Source: Chromobacteriaceae bacterium (GTDB lineage Bacteria; Pseudomonadota; Gammaproteobacteria; Burkholderiales; Aquaspirillaceae). From it: a stretch of 5,939 bases of DNA. Made by a program: the position numbers and the translations under genes. Shown here in pieces: positions 1-5,827 of the stretch (its first letter is position 1; each line of letters begins with the position of its first letter). The notes beneath the pieces were generated by a model that saw only the letters and a program-made list of their open reading frames with translations, had not been told where the DNA came from and did not search any database. Location: NCBI GenBank assembly GCA_030151505.1, contig JASLDQ010000333.1:1-5939 (forward strand), written 5' to 3'.

Positions 1-77
1 CGCACCGGTTGCTGGCGCAATTGCGTCAGCAGATCGGCGAGGAGGGCGGCGGGATCGGATGGAGAAGGACGGTTCAT
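1..77 (-). CDS. Partial hypothetical protein, N-terminal 25 codons only
   Basis: An open minus-strand frame starts with ATG at 77-75 and runs off the left edge without a stop. It reads MNRPSPSDPAALLADLLTQL followed by RQQPVR. The start lies 28 bp beyond the trmJ stop on the same strand, so it could be the second gene of a trmJ transcript. The peptide has a Pro/Ser-rich start followed by what looks like an amphipathic helix (ALLADLLTQLRQQ). I do not recognise the family, and 25 residues are too few to assign one. No convincing Shine-Dalgarno sequence precedes the ATG. The call rests on the close spacing, shared orientation and plausible codon use, and it could be wrong. Confidence 0.4.
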   Translation of the reverse strand, partial: MNRPSPSDPAALLADLLTQLRQQPV

Positions 78-105
78 GGCATGGCCGGAAGCGGACGGCG
101 GCCTT

Positions 106-852
106 TCAGTGGTCGCCGCGCCGGCGCTCGACCTGCTTGAGCACCCCGCGAAGGATGTCGATTTCCTCGCGCTGCAGGCGGGCGCGGTCGAACAACGAAC
201 GGAAGCGCCGCATCAGCCGCTCGCCGTTGCGGCGCTCGAAAAAGCCGATGCCGTCCAGCGTGCGTTCCAGGTGGCCATAAAGGCCTTCCACCTCGTCGCG
301 GGTGGCCGGTTCGACGTCGGTCAGCAGGTGGTCGAGCGGCGCGTCCAGCTGGCTGAACAGCTCGTAGCACATCACCTGCACTGCCTGCGCCAGATTGAGC
401 GAGAAGTAATCGGGATTGCCGTTGATCGTCACCAGCAGATTGCAGCGGATGATCTCGTCGATGCTCAGACCGAAGGTCTCGTTGCCGAATACCAGCGCCA
501 CCTGCTGGCCGGATTTGGCTGCCACCAACAGGTCGGCGCAGGCCTCGCGCGGCACCGCCAGCGGCGTGCTGATCTCGCGCCGGCGACTGGTGAGCGCGGC
601 GGCCAGCGTCACGCCCTCGAGCGCGGCATCGAGCGTGTCGACCACCACCGCGCGCTCCAGCACGTCGGCCGCGCCGGAGGCCAGCGTGGTCGCCTGCTCG
701 TCGGGAAAGGATTTGGGCGACACCAGATACAGCCGGGTGATGCCCATCGTCTTCATCGCGCGGGCGGTCGCGCCGATATTGCCCGGATGCGAGGGACGGG
801 CCAGCACGACGCGGATGTTCTTCAAAAAATCAGGGACTTCGGGTTTCGACAT
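106..852 (-). CDS. trmJ: tRNA (cytidine/uridine-2'-O-)-methyltransferase TrmJ
   Basis: This SPOUT-class enzyme methylates the 2'-OH of the wobble-adjacent anticodon-loop nucleotide 32 (Cm32/Um32) in tRNA, using S-adenosylmethionine. The protein is 248 residues, against about 246 for E. coli TrmJ. Motif 1 is visible around residues 20-37 (PSHPGNIGATARAMKTMG, with Asn25 and Arg31). Motif 2 is FGNETFGLS at 122-130, and motif 3, part of the knotted SAM pocket, is SLNLAQAVQV at 151-160. The helical C-terminal part (about 185-245, YGHLERTL then ILRGVL) matches the TrmJ-specific extension. I chose the start at 852 (MSKPEVPDF). A longer frame starting at 900 would run through the hairpin at 885-915 and the suhB promoter and has no family counterpart. 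The ribosome binding site is weak. Motif 2 reads GNE where E. coli has GRE. The gene is divergent from suhB. Confidence 0.93.
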   Translation of the reverse strand: MSKPEVPDFLKNIRVVLARPSHPGNIGATARAMKTMGITRLYLVSPKSFPDEQATTLASGAADVLERAVVVDTLDAALEGVTLAAALTSRRREISTPLAVPREACADLLVAAKSGQQVALVFGNETFGLSIDEIIRCNLLVTINGNPDYFSLNLAQAVQVMCYELFSQLDAPLDHLLTDVEPATRDEVEGLYGHLERTLDGIGFFERRNGERLMRRFRSLFDRARLQREEIDILRGVLKQVERRRGDH

Positions 853-872
853 GGGACATTCTGCGCTAGAAT
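846..872 (+). promoter_or_regulatory. Candidate sigma70-type promoter of suhB
   Basis: A -10 hexamer TAGAAT (867-872, 5 of 6 to TATAAT) is preceded by TCGACA (846-851, 5 of 6 to TTGACA). The 15-bp gap is shorter than the usual 16-18; TTCGAC at 845-850 would give 16 bp but a poorer match. Transcription would begin near 879, giving a leader of about 131 nt before suhB. The promoter overlaps the start of trmJ on the other strand, so the two genes may interfere with each other. Confidence 0.5.
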
Positions 873-884
873 CGCGCCATTCAT

Positions 885-915
885 AAAAGGCCCGAAGCAC
901 GACTTCGGGTCTTTT
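885..915. terminator. Terminator-like hairpin in the trmJ/suhB spacer
   Basis: CCCGAAG (891-897) pairs perfectly with CTTCGGG (903-909) around the 5-nt loop CACGA. An A-run with GG on the left (885-890) and TCTTTT on the right (910-915) extend the pairing, so it looks like an intrinsic terminator in both directions. It lies between divergent genes, a few nucleotides past the predicted suhB transcription start. It could therefore end short suhB leader transcripts or block transcription entering trmJ from upstream. The structure is seen directly; its activity is inferred. Confidence 0.6.
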
Positions 916-977
916 CGTTCATTGACCAGATTGATAGTGCCCGCCCCTCGCCGTCGACATCCGACAGCGGGACGAGC

Positions 978-1000
978 ACCGCTTTAACAAAACAGGAAGG
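978..1000 (+). promoter_or_regulatory. boxA-like element next to the suhB Shine-Dalgarno
   Basis: CTTTAACA (982-989) equals the last eight bases of the rRNA boxA consensus (YGCTCTTTAACA), and 9 of 12 positions match over 978-989. Four bases later begins a strong Shine-Dalgarno, AGGAAGG (994-1000), placed 9 nt before the suhB ATG. In E. coli, the NusB/NusE-SuhB complex is reported to bind a boxA in the suhB leader and repress translation. The same arrangement here suggests the same autoregulation, which is inference. Confidence 0.5.
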
Positions 1001-1009
1001 TTTCCCCAC

Positions 1010-1801
1010 ATGCATCCGATGCTGACCATCGCGGTGAAGGCCGCCCGTCGTGCCGCCAACGTCATCCAGCGCGCGTCGAACAACCTCGACATCATCCGCA
1101 CCGAGACCAAGCAGCACAACGACTTCGTCAGCGACGTCGACCGTGCCGCCGAAGCCGCCATCATCGACATCATCCGGGACGCCTATCCTGATCACGCCAT
1201 TCTAGCCGAAGAGTCCGGCCGCCAAGGCCGCGACACCGCCGAGTTCGAATGGATCATCGATCCGCTCGACGGCACCACCAACTACCTGCACGGCTATCCG
1301 CACTACTGCGTGTCGATCGCGCTGGCCCACAAGGGCCAGATCACCCAGGCCGTGGTGTACGACCCCAACCGCAACGACCTGTTCACCGCCAGCAAGGGCG
1401 CCGGCGCCTTCCTCAACGACCGCCGCATCCGCGTCGGCAAGCGCATCTCGCTCGCCGATAGCCTGGTCGCCACCGGCTTCCCCTACACCGACGTCAGCTA
1501 CCTCGACACCTACCTGGGCCAGTTCGCCGACATGATCAGGAAAACTGCCGGCGTGCGCCGCGAAGGCTCGGCCGCGCTGGACCTGTGCTACGTCGCCTGC
1601 GGCCGCGTCGACGGCTACTGGGAACTCAACCTCAAGCCGTGGGACATCGCCGCGGGCAGCCTGATCGTGCAGGAAGCGGGCGGCATCGTCACCGACCTGT
1701 ACGGCGAGCAGGGCTGGCTGGAATCGGGCGACATCGTCGCCGCCAACCCCAAGGTGCTGGCGCAGATGCTGCACGCCTTGGCACCGCGCGCGATCGCCTG
1801 A
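1010..1801 (+). CDS. suhB: Inositol-1-monophosphatase family protein / Nus factor SuhB
   Basis: The enzyme hydrolyses inositol-1-phosphate and related sugar phosphates in the cytoplasm using Mg2+. In E. coli, SuhB also joins the NusA/B/E/G complex that antiterminates rRNA operons. The 263-residue length is close to the family norm (E. coli 267). All metal-binding motifs are present: LAEESG at 65-70 (Glu67/68), DPLDGTTN at 84-91 (Asp84, Asp87) and WDIAAG at 211-216 (Asp212). The phosphatase fold therefore looks complete and active. The start at 1010 is fixed by the AGGAAGG ribosome binding site 9 nt upstream and by the typical N-terminus [15 protein letters not shown]. The gene is monocistronic, with its own promoter at 846-872 and a strong terminator at 1820-1851. 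It is divergent from trmJ. The leader carries a boxA-like site that may give autoregulation. Confidence 0.96.
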   Translation: MHPMLTIAVKAARRAANVIQRASNNLDIIRTETKQHNDFVSDVDRAAEAAIIDIIRDAYPDHAILAEESGRQGRDTAEFEWIIDPLDGTTNYLHGYPHYCVSIALAHKGQITQAVVYDPNRNDLFTASKGAGAFLNDRRIRVGKRISLADSLVATGFPYTDVSYLDTYLGQFADMIRKTAGVRREGSAALDLCYVACGRVDGYWELNLKPWDIAAGSLIVQEAGGIVTDLYGEQGWLESGDIVAANPKVLAQMLHALAPRAIA

Positions 1802-1819
1802 ACAGCGTCCCGGCAAAAC

Positions 1820-1851
1820 AAAAAGGCCCCGGCAGCTGCCGGGGCCTTTTT
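1820..1851. terminator. Bidirectional intrinsic terminator between suhB and the KAS III gene
   Basis: The segment is a perfect 32-bp palindrome: AAAAAGGCCCCGGCAG followed by its reverse complement, centred between 1835 and 1836. In RNA it forms a GC-rich stem with a minimal loop, ending in a run of five U on either strand. It lies 18 bp after the suhB stop and 25 bp beyond the stop of the convergent KAS III gene. It therefore serves both transcripts. Confidence 0.93.
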
Positions 1852-1876
1852 GCGTCTGGCGGACGTAGCCGGCCGG

Positions 1877-2998
1877 TCAGCGCTGCCGAACCACCACGCT
1901 GCCGACCGAATAGCCGGCACCGAAGGACGAGATCACGCCGATGTCGCCGGCGGCCATGCCGTCGTGGTGCAGGTGGAAGGCGATGATGGAGCCGGCCGAG
2001 CTGGTGTTGGCGTAGCGGTCGAGGATCACCGGCGCCTCTTCGGCGGTCGCCTCGCGGCCCAGCACGCGCCGGGAGATCAGCTGGTTCATCGACAGGTTGG
2101 CTTGGTGCAGCCAGAAGCGCTTGACCTGGGCCGGGGCGATGTTCAGGCCAGCCAGATGGGTTTCGATGTGCTCGGCCACCATCGGGCAGACCTCCTTGAA
2201 CACCTTGCGGCCCTGCTGCACGAACAGCTTGTCGATCTTGCCGATGCCGGATTCGTCGCAGCGGTTGAGGTAGCCGGCATTGTTGCGGATGTTGTTGGAG
2301 AACTGCGTCACCAGCTTGGTGCCGAGGATTTCGTAGCCGCCGGCCCGGGCGGTGTCGGACGACTCGATCACCACCGCGCTGCAGGCGTCGCCGAAGATGA
2401 AGTGGCTGTCGCGGTCGCGGAAATTGAGTTGGCCGGAGCAGATCTCCGGGTTGACCATCAGCGCGGCGCGCACTGTGCCGGCGCGCACCATGTCGGCGGC
2501 GGCGGCGATGCCGAAGGTGGCCGACGAGCAGGCGACGTTCATGTCGAAGGCGAAGCCGGCGCAGCCCAGCGCCTGTTGCACTTCGATTGCCACGGCCGGA
2601 TAGGCGCGCTGCGGGTTGGAGCAGGCGACGATTACCAGATCGATGTCGGCGGCGGTCTTGCCGGCATTGGCCAGTGCTTCGCGCGCGGCGGTCACGGCCA
2701 TCTCTGCCTGGACCGACAGTTCGTCGTTGCTGCGTTCGGGAATGAACGGCGTCATGCGTTTGGGATCGAGCACGCCGCTCTTGTTGACCAGATAGCGGCT
2801 CTTGATGCCGGATGCCTTGACGATGAACTCGGCCGACGATTCGGCCAGCGGCTCGGCTTCGCCTGCGGCGATGGCGGCGGCGTGCTCGGCGTTCCAGTCG
2901 GCCACGTAGGCGTTGAAGGCGCTGACGAGTTCTTCGTTGCTGGCGGATTCGGACGGGGTGTAAAGGCCGGTGCCGCTGATGACGATGGTGCGGGTCAT
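1877..2998 (-). CDS. Beta-ketoacyl-ACP synthase III-type enzyme
   Basis: This thiolase-fold condensing enzyme joins an acyl-CoA primer to malonyl-ACP by decarboxylative condensation. The FabH-type catalytic triad is complete: Cys157 (NVACSSATFG), His298 (FWLHQAN) and Asn331 (RYANTSSAG). A glycine-rich C-terminal stretch, SSFGAGYSVGSVVV, also fits. At 373 residues it is about 55 longer than E. coli FabH (317), with an extra segment at about 30-65. The length and ends (VISGTGLYTPSES) resemble the Pseudomonas PA3286 type, reported to prime fatty acid synthesis with medium-chain acyl-CoA from beta-oxidation. Whether this protein has that specificity is inference. The start at 2998 (MTRTIVISGTG) is preceded by AAGGAA at 3009-3014. 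An in-frame ATG at 3028 lacks a ribosome binding site. The gene is monocistronic, convergent with suhB and divergent from cysE. The symbol fabH was withheld because of the subfamily difference. Confidence 0.92.
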   Translation of the reverse strand: MTRTIVISGTGLYTPSESASNEELVSAFNAYVADWNAEHAAAIAAGEAEPLAESSAEFIVKASGIKSRYLVNKSGVLDPKRMTPFIPERSNDELSVQAEMAVTAAREALANAGKTAADIDLVIVACSNPQRAYPAVAIEVQQALGCAGFAFDMNVACSSATFGIAAAADMVRAGTVRAALMVNPEICSGQLNFRDRDSHFIFGDACSAVVIESSDTARAGGYEILGTKLVTQFSNNIRNNAGYLNRCDESGIGKIDKLFVQQGRKVFKEVCPMVAEHIETHLAGLNIAPAQVKRFWLHQANLSMNQLISRRVLGREATAEEAPVILDRYANTSSAGSIIAFHLHHDGMAAGDIGVISSFGAGYSVGSVVVRQR

Positions 2999-3091
2999 GG
3001 ATCGGGATTCCTTGATGATCGGATGCAAAGGCAGCTACCGACGACTCGGGGCCGGGTTACGGACGGACGCCGCCATGAAAACAAACGAACG

Positions 3092-3097
3092 ATCATA
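3092..3097 (-). promoter_or_regulatory. Candidate -10 element of the KAS III promoter
   Basis: Read on the minus strand, the hexamer is TATGAT (5 of 6 to TATAAT). It lies about 94 bp upstream of the KAS III start in an AT-richer island (3075-3105) of a GC-rich spacer. No good -35 sits at the right distance, so this is a weak call. Transcription would start near 3085. Confidence 0.35.
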
Positions 3098-3163
3098 CCA
3101 TTCCCGTCCCGGCCTGCGAGCACACACACCGGGGCGGCCGGCGGGTGGTGGGGACCGTTTATT

Positions 3164-3180
3164 CCGAGTAAAATGCTCGG
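3164..3180 (+). promoter_or_regulatory. Candidate cysE -10 element inside a small inverted repeat
   Basis: TAAAAT (3169-3174, 5 of 6 to TATAAT) lies about 31 bp before the cysE ATG and would start transcription near 3181. It sits in the 7-nt centre of a perfect inverted repeat, CCGAG (3164-3168) and CTCGG (3176-3180). No recognisable -35 is found 16-18 bp upstream, where the sequence is G-rich. An activator-dependent promoter or an operator over the -10 are both possible. Confidence 0.4.
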
Positions 3181-3204
3181 CTTTACGACATTGTCCGGCC
3201 CGTC

Positions 3205-3942
3205 ATGTTTGCCCGCCTTCGCGAAAACATCCAGTGCGTATTCGACCGCGACCCGGCCGCCCGTTCCACCTGGGAAGTCATCACCTGTTATCCGGGCTTT
3301 CACGCCCTCACCCTGCACCAGTTGTCGCACGGCCTGTGGCGGCGCGGCTTCAAGTGGGCCGGGCGCTTCATCTCGCACCTGGCGCGCGTGCTCACCGGCA
3401 TCGAAATTCATCCCGGCGCCACCATCGGCCGCCGCGTCTTCATCGACCACGGCATGGGCGTGGTGATCGGCGAAACCGCCGTCATCGGTGACGACTGCAC
3501 CCTCTATCACGGCGTCACCCTGGGCGGCACCAGCTGGCAGAAAGGCAAGCGCCACCCCACGCTGGAAACCGGCGTGGTGATCGGTGCCGGCGCCAAGGTG
3601 CTCGGCCCCATCACCCTGCACGACGGCGCCAAGGTCGGCTCGAACGCGGTAGTGGTCAAGGACGTGCCGCCCGGCTGCACCGCCGTCGGCATCCCGGCCC
3701 GCATCGTCGAGCCGCGCAGCGGCGAAACCCCGGACACCCGCTTTGCCGCCTATGGCGTCGGCCGCGACATGAACGACCCGATGGTCAAGGCCGTGCACGA
3801 ATTGATCGATCACTCCGCCATGACCGACAAGCGCATCGCCCACATCCTCGCCCTGCTGGAAAAGCTCGGCGCCGACGTGGAAAGCGAGCAGAAAGTCGCC
3901 GACGCCTTCGACCCGGACAAGCTCAACAAGAGCGTGGATTGA
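3205..3942 (+). CDS. cysE: Serine O-acetyltransferase (CysE, short type)
   Basis: The enzyme transfers acetyl from acetyl-CoA to L-serine, giving O-acetylserine, which sulfhydrylase converts to cysteine. Residues 1-60 form the helical N-terminal part ([20 protein letters not shown]). Residues 66-168 form the left-handed beta-helix of hexapeptide repeats, with the family signature [16 protein letters not shown] and catalytic His82. Then come GVTLGGT, KRHPTL and the acetyl-CoA-side [15 protein letters not shown]. At 245 residues it is the short form (E. coli 273). The E. coli Asp143 position is Glu67 here (IEIHPGA), as in Bacillus-type enzymes. A helical tail follows (190-245), ending KSVD. It lacks the C-terminal isoleucine that E. 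coli CysE inserts into CysK. The start at 3205 is supported by the typical [10 protein letters not shown]-terminus, but the ribosome binding site is poor. iscR begins 88 bp downstream with no terminator seen between, so read-through into isc is possible. The gene is divergent from the KAS III gene. Confidence 0.95.
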   Translation: MFARLRENIQCVFDRDPAARSTWEVITCYPGFHALTLHQLSHGLWRRGFKWAGRFISHLARVLTGIEIHPGATIGRRVFIDHGMGVVIGETAVIGDDCTLYHGVTLGGTSWQKGKRHPTLETGVVIGAGAKVLGPITLHDGAKVGSNAVVVKDVPPGCTAVGIPARIVEPRSGETPDTRFAAYGVGRDMNDPMVKAVHELIDHSAMTDKRIAHILALLEKLGADVESEQKVADAFDPDKLNKSVD

Positions 3943-3964
3943 GGCGTGCACCGCCGGCCGACAA

Positions 3965-3989
3965 ATAGTTGACTAAATTACTCGGTTTT
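3965..3989 (+). promoter_or_regulatory. Type-1 IscR operator in the isc promoter
   Basis: The 25-bp site starts ATAGTTGACT and continues with an AT-rich centre (AAATTA) and CTCGG. By my count it matches the type-1 IscR consensus, as I recall it, at 22 of 25 positions. The mismatches fall in the right half-site. In E. coli, [2Fe-2S]-IscR, but not apo-IscR, binds such sites and represses iscRSUA. The site covers the -35 hexamer, so binding should exclude RNA polymerase. Confidence 0.85.
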
Positions 3990-3996
3990 AGATAAG
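3969..3996 (+). promoter_or_regulatory. Promoter of the iscRSU operon
   Basis: The -35 is TTGACT (3969-3974, 5 of 6). At a 16-bp gap the -10 is GATAAG (3991-3996, 4 of 6); TAGATA at 3989-3994 is an alternative at 14 bp. Transcription would start near 4003, giving a short leader of about 28 nt before iscR. It overlaps the IscR operator. Confidence 0.7.
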
Positions 3997-4030
3997 CTCG
4001 GCCCATCACAGATTCCCACGTGCGACCATC

Positions 4031-4513
4031 ATGCGACTGACTACCAAGGGACGCTTTGCCGTCACCGCCATGCTCGACGTGGCGCTGCGCCAGCACAACG
4101 GCCCGGTCACCCTGGCCGGCATCAGCGAGCGGCAGGGCATTTCCCTGTCCTACCTCGAGCAGCTGTTCGGCAAGCTGCGCCGCGCCGAGCTGGTGGAAAG
4201 CGTGCGGGGCCCCGGCGGCGGCTATTGCCTGGCCAAGGCCCCGCACGACATTTCGGTGGCCGACATCATCGTCGCCGTGGACGAACCGCTGGACGCGACC
4301 TCCTGTGGCGGGCAGGAAAACTGCCACGACAACCACCGCTGCATGACCCACGACCTGTGGACCGATCTCAACCGCACCATCTACGCCTATCTGGCCGCCG
4401 AATCGCTTGGCCTCCTGCTGGACAAGCAGCGCGCCAAGGAATCCGAGGCCAACGTGATGCTGGACGCCCGCCGCCCGCGCCCCGGCGCCGACGACAACCG
4501 CCCCGCTGCCTGA
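4031..4513 (+). CDS. iscR: Fe-S cluster assembly transcriptional regulator IscR
   Basis: This Rrf2-family DNA-binding protein represses the isc operon when it carries a [2Fe-2S] cluster. The N-terminal winged helix spans about residues 1-65: MRLTTKGRFAVTAMLDVAL, then the recognition-helix region ISLSYLEQLFGKLR and the wing RGPGGGYCLA. The cluster ligands Cys92, Cys98, Cys104 and His107 (CGGQENC, then CMTH) sit at the same numbers as in E. coli IscR. The cluster-sensing function should therefore be intact. The length is 160 residues (E. coli 162). The tail from about 140 is Pro/Arg/Asp-rich and probably disordered. The start is fixed by the invariant MRLTTKGR N-terminus, although the ribosome binding site is weak. 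It is the first isc gene, preceded by its own type-1 operator, so it should be autoregulated. iscS follows after 37 bp in the same operon. Confidence 0.97.
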   Translation: MRLTTKGRFAVTAMLDVALRQHNGPVTLAGISERQGISLSYLEQLFGKLRRAELVESVRGPGGGYCLAKAPHDISVADIIVAVDEPLDATSCGGQENCHDNHRCMTHDLWTDLNRTIYAYLAAESLGLLLDKQRAKESEANVMLDARRPRPGADDNRPAA

Positions 4514-4538
4514 TTGCCGATAAAATACTGGTCTTTCC

Positions 4539-4543
4539 TGGAG
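4539..4543 (+). promoter_or_regulatory. iscS ribosome binding site
   Basis: TGGAG lies 7 nt before the iscS ATG at 4551. It is the clearest Shine-Dalgarno among the isc genes here; iscR and iscU have weak ones. This fits a higher translation rate for the desulfurase, which is inference. Confidence 0.6.
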
Positions 4544-4550
4544 TCTCGTC

Positions 4551-5768
4551 ATGAGCCAACTGAAGCTTCCCATCTACCTCGACTACTCGGCCACCACCCC
4601 GGTCGACCCGCGGGTGGCGGAAAAAATGATCCCCTACCTGACCGAGCAGTTCGGCAACCCGGCCTCGCGCTCCCACCCCTTCGGCTGGGTCGCCGAAGAG
4701 GCGGTCGAGAACGCCCGAGCCGAAGTGGCGAAGCTGATCAACGCCGACCCGAAGGAAATCGTCTGGACCTCCGGCGCGACCGAATCCGACAACCTCGCCA
4801 TCAAGGGCGCGGCGCAGTTCTACAAGAGCCGCGGCAAGCACATCATCACGGTCAAGACCGAGCACAAGGCCGTGCTCGACACCTGCCGCGAGCTGGAGCG
4901 CCAGGGCTTCGAAGTCACCTATCTGGCCCCGGCCGAAAACGGCCTGATCTCGCTTGAGCAGTTCCGCGACGCCATCCGCCCGGACACCATCCTGGCCTCG
5001 GTCATGTTCGTCAACAACGAGATCGGCGTGATTCAGGACATCGCCGGCCTCGGCGAAATCTGCCGCGAAAAGGGCGTGATCTTCCACGTCGACGCCACCC
5101 AGGCGCCGGGCAAGGTCGAGATCGATCTCGACCGCCTCAAGGTCGACCTGATGAGCCTGTCGGCTCACAAGGTGTACGGCCCCAAGGGCATCGGCGCGCT
5201 GTACGTGCGCCGCAAGCCGCGCGTGCGCCTCGAAGCGCAGATGCACGGCGGCGGTCACGAGCGCGGCTTCCGCTCCGGCACGCTGGCCACCCACCAGATC
5301 GTCGGCATGGGCGAAGCCTTCCGCCTCGCCCGCGAGGAAATGGCGACCGAAACCGCGCGCATCCGCGCGCTGCGCGACCGCCTGTGGAAAGGCCTGCAGG
5401 ACATCGAGGAGGTCTACCTGAACGGTGACCTCGAACACCGCGTCCCGCACAACCTCAACGTCAGCTTCAACTTCGTCGAGGGCGAAAGCCTGATCATGGC
5501 GATCAAGGACCTGGCCGTCTCGAGCGGCTCGGCCTGCACCTCGGCCAGCCTCGAGCCGTCCTACGTGCTGCGCGCCTTGGGCCGCAACGACGAACTGGCC
5601 CACAGCTCGATCCGCTTCACCGTTGGCCGTTTCACCACGGAACAGGACGTCGATTTCGTGATCAACCTGCTGAAGAGCAAGATCGCGAAGCTGCGCGATC
5701 TGTCGCCGCTGTGGGAAATGCACAAGGACGGCATCGACATCTCGAGCATCCAGTGGGCTGCGCACTGA
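4551..5768 (+). CDS. iscS: Cysteine desulfurase IscS
   Basis: This pyridoxal-phosphate enzyme converts cysteine to alanine and holds the sulfur as a persulfide. It passes the sulfur to IscU for Fe-S assembly and to other acceptors such as those for tRNA thiolation. The length is 405 residues (E. coli 404). Visible features are the N-terminal [11 protein letters not shown], His105 of TEHKAV over the cofactor, and the cofactor lysine Lys207 in [10 protein letters not shown]. The mobile-loop catalytic Cys329 lies in [17 protein letters not shown], the class I (IscS/NifS) loop, not the shorter SufS form. The C-terminus, [19 protein letters not shown], is the stretch that in E. coli contacts IscU. 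All key residues are shifted by one from E. coli. The TGGAG ribosome binding site and the iscR-iscS-iscU order place it in the housekeeping isc operon rather than a nif cluster. Confidence 0.98.
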   Translation: MSQLKLPIYLDYSATTPVDPRVAEKMIPYLTEQFGNPASRSHPFGWVAEEAVENARAEVAKLINADPKEIVWTSGATESDNLAIKGAAQFYKSRGKHIITVKTEHKAVLDTCRELERQGFEVTYLAPAENGLISLEQFRDAIRPDTILASVMFVNNEIGVIQDIAGLGEICREKGVIFHVDATQAPGKVEIDLDRLKVDLMSLSAHKVYGPKGIGALYVRRKPRVRLEAQMHGGGHERGFRSGTLATHQIVGMGEAFRLAREEMATETARIRALRDRLWKGLQDIEEVYLNGDLEHRVPHNLNVSFNFVEGESLIMAIKDLAVSSGSACTSASLEPSYVLRALGRNDELAHSSIRFTVGRFTTEQDVDFVINLLKSKIAKLRDLSPLWEMHKDGIDISSIQWAAH

Positions 5769-5827
5769 ACGAAGTATCTGGGCACGCGCACGGACTGAAA
5801 GACATCGAATATCTGGATTATTGAATC

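Noticed and set aside
853..900. Upstream ATG at 900 for trmJ, adding 16 residues
   Set aside because: The added peptide would be encoded by the hairpin and the suhB promoter region and has no counterpart in TrmJ proteins. MSKPEVPDF at 852 is the better start.
76..987. Long plus-strand open frame opposite trmJ
   Set aside because: It is antisense to a clear TrmJ and its translation is His/Arg/Gln/Ala-rich low-complexity of the kind GC-rich DNA gives. It also reads through the suhB promoter and hairpin.
3120..3129. Short alternating GC/AC run (GCACACACAC) as a repeat element
   Set aside because: It is only about four dinucleotide units, too short to call a functional or unstable repeat.
1850..3466. 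538-codon plus-strand open frame opposite the KAS III gene and into cysE
   Set aside because: It covers a complete catalytic-triad enzyme on the other strand and overlaps cysE out of frame. It has no start context or recognisable domain.
2995..3951. Minus-strand open frame opposite cysE
   Set aside because: It is antisense to a well-matched CysE, with a translation rich in Asp, Gly, Ala and His and no family features.
4521..4526. TAAAAT between iscR and iscS as an internal promoter
   Set aside because: It resembles a -10, but no -35-like hexamer lies 15-19 bp upstream in the GC-rich end of iscR, and the 37-bp spacing is normal for an operon.
4514..4550. Possible small-RNA or regulatory structure in the iscR-iscS spacer, as in E. 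coli
   Set aside because: The spacer is only 37 bp, with no evident stem-loop, so there is no room for the structured region found in the longer E. coli spacer.
4368..5765. 465-codon minus-strand open frame opposite iscS and the end of iscR
   Set aside because: Both sense genes are unmistakable. The antisense translation is Asp/Val/Ala/Arg repetitive shadow sequence.
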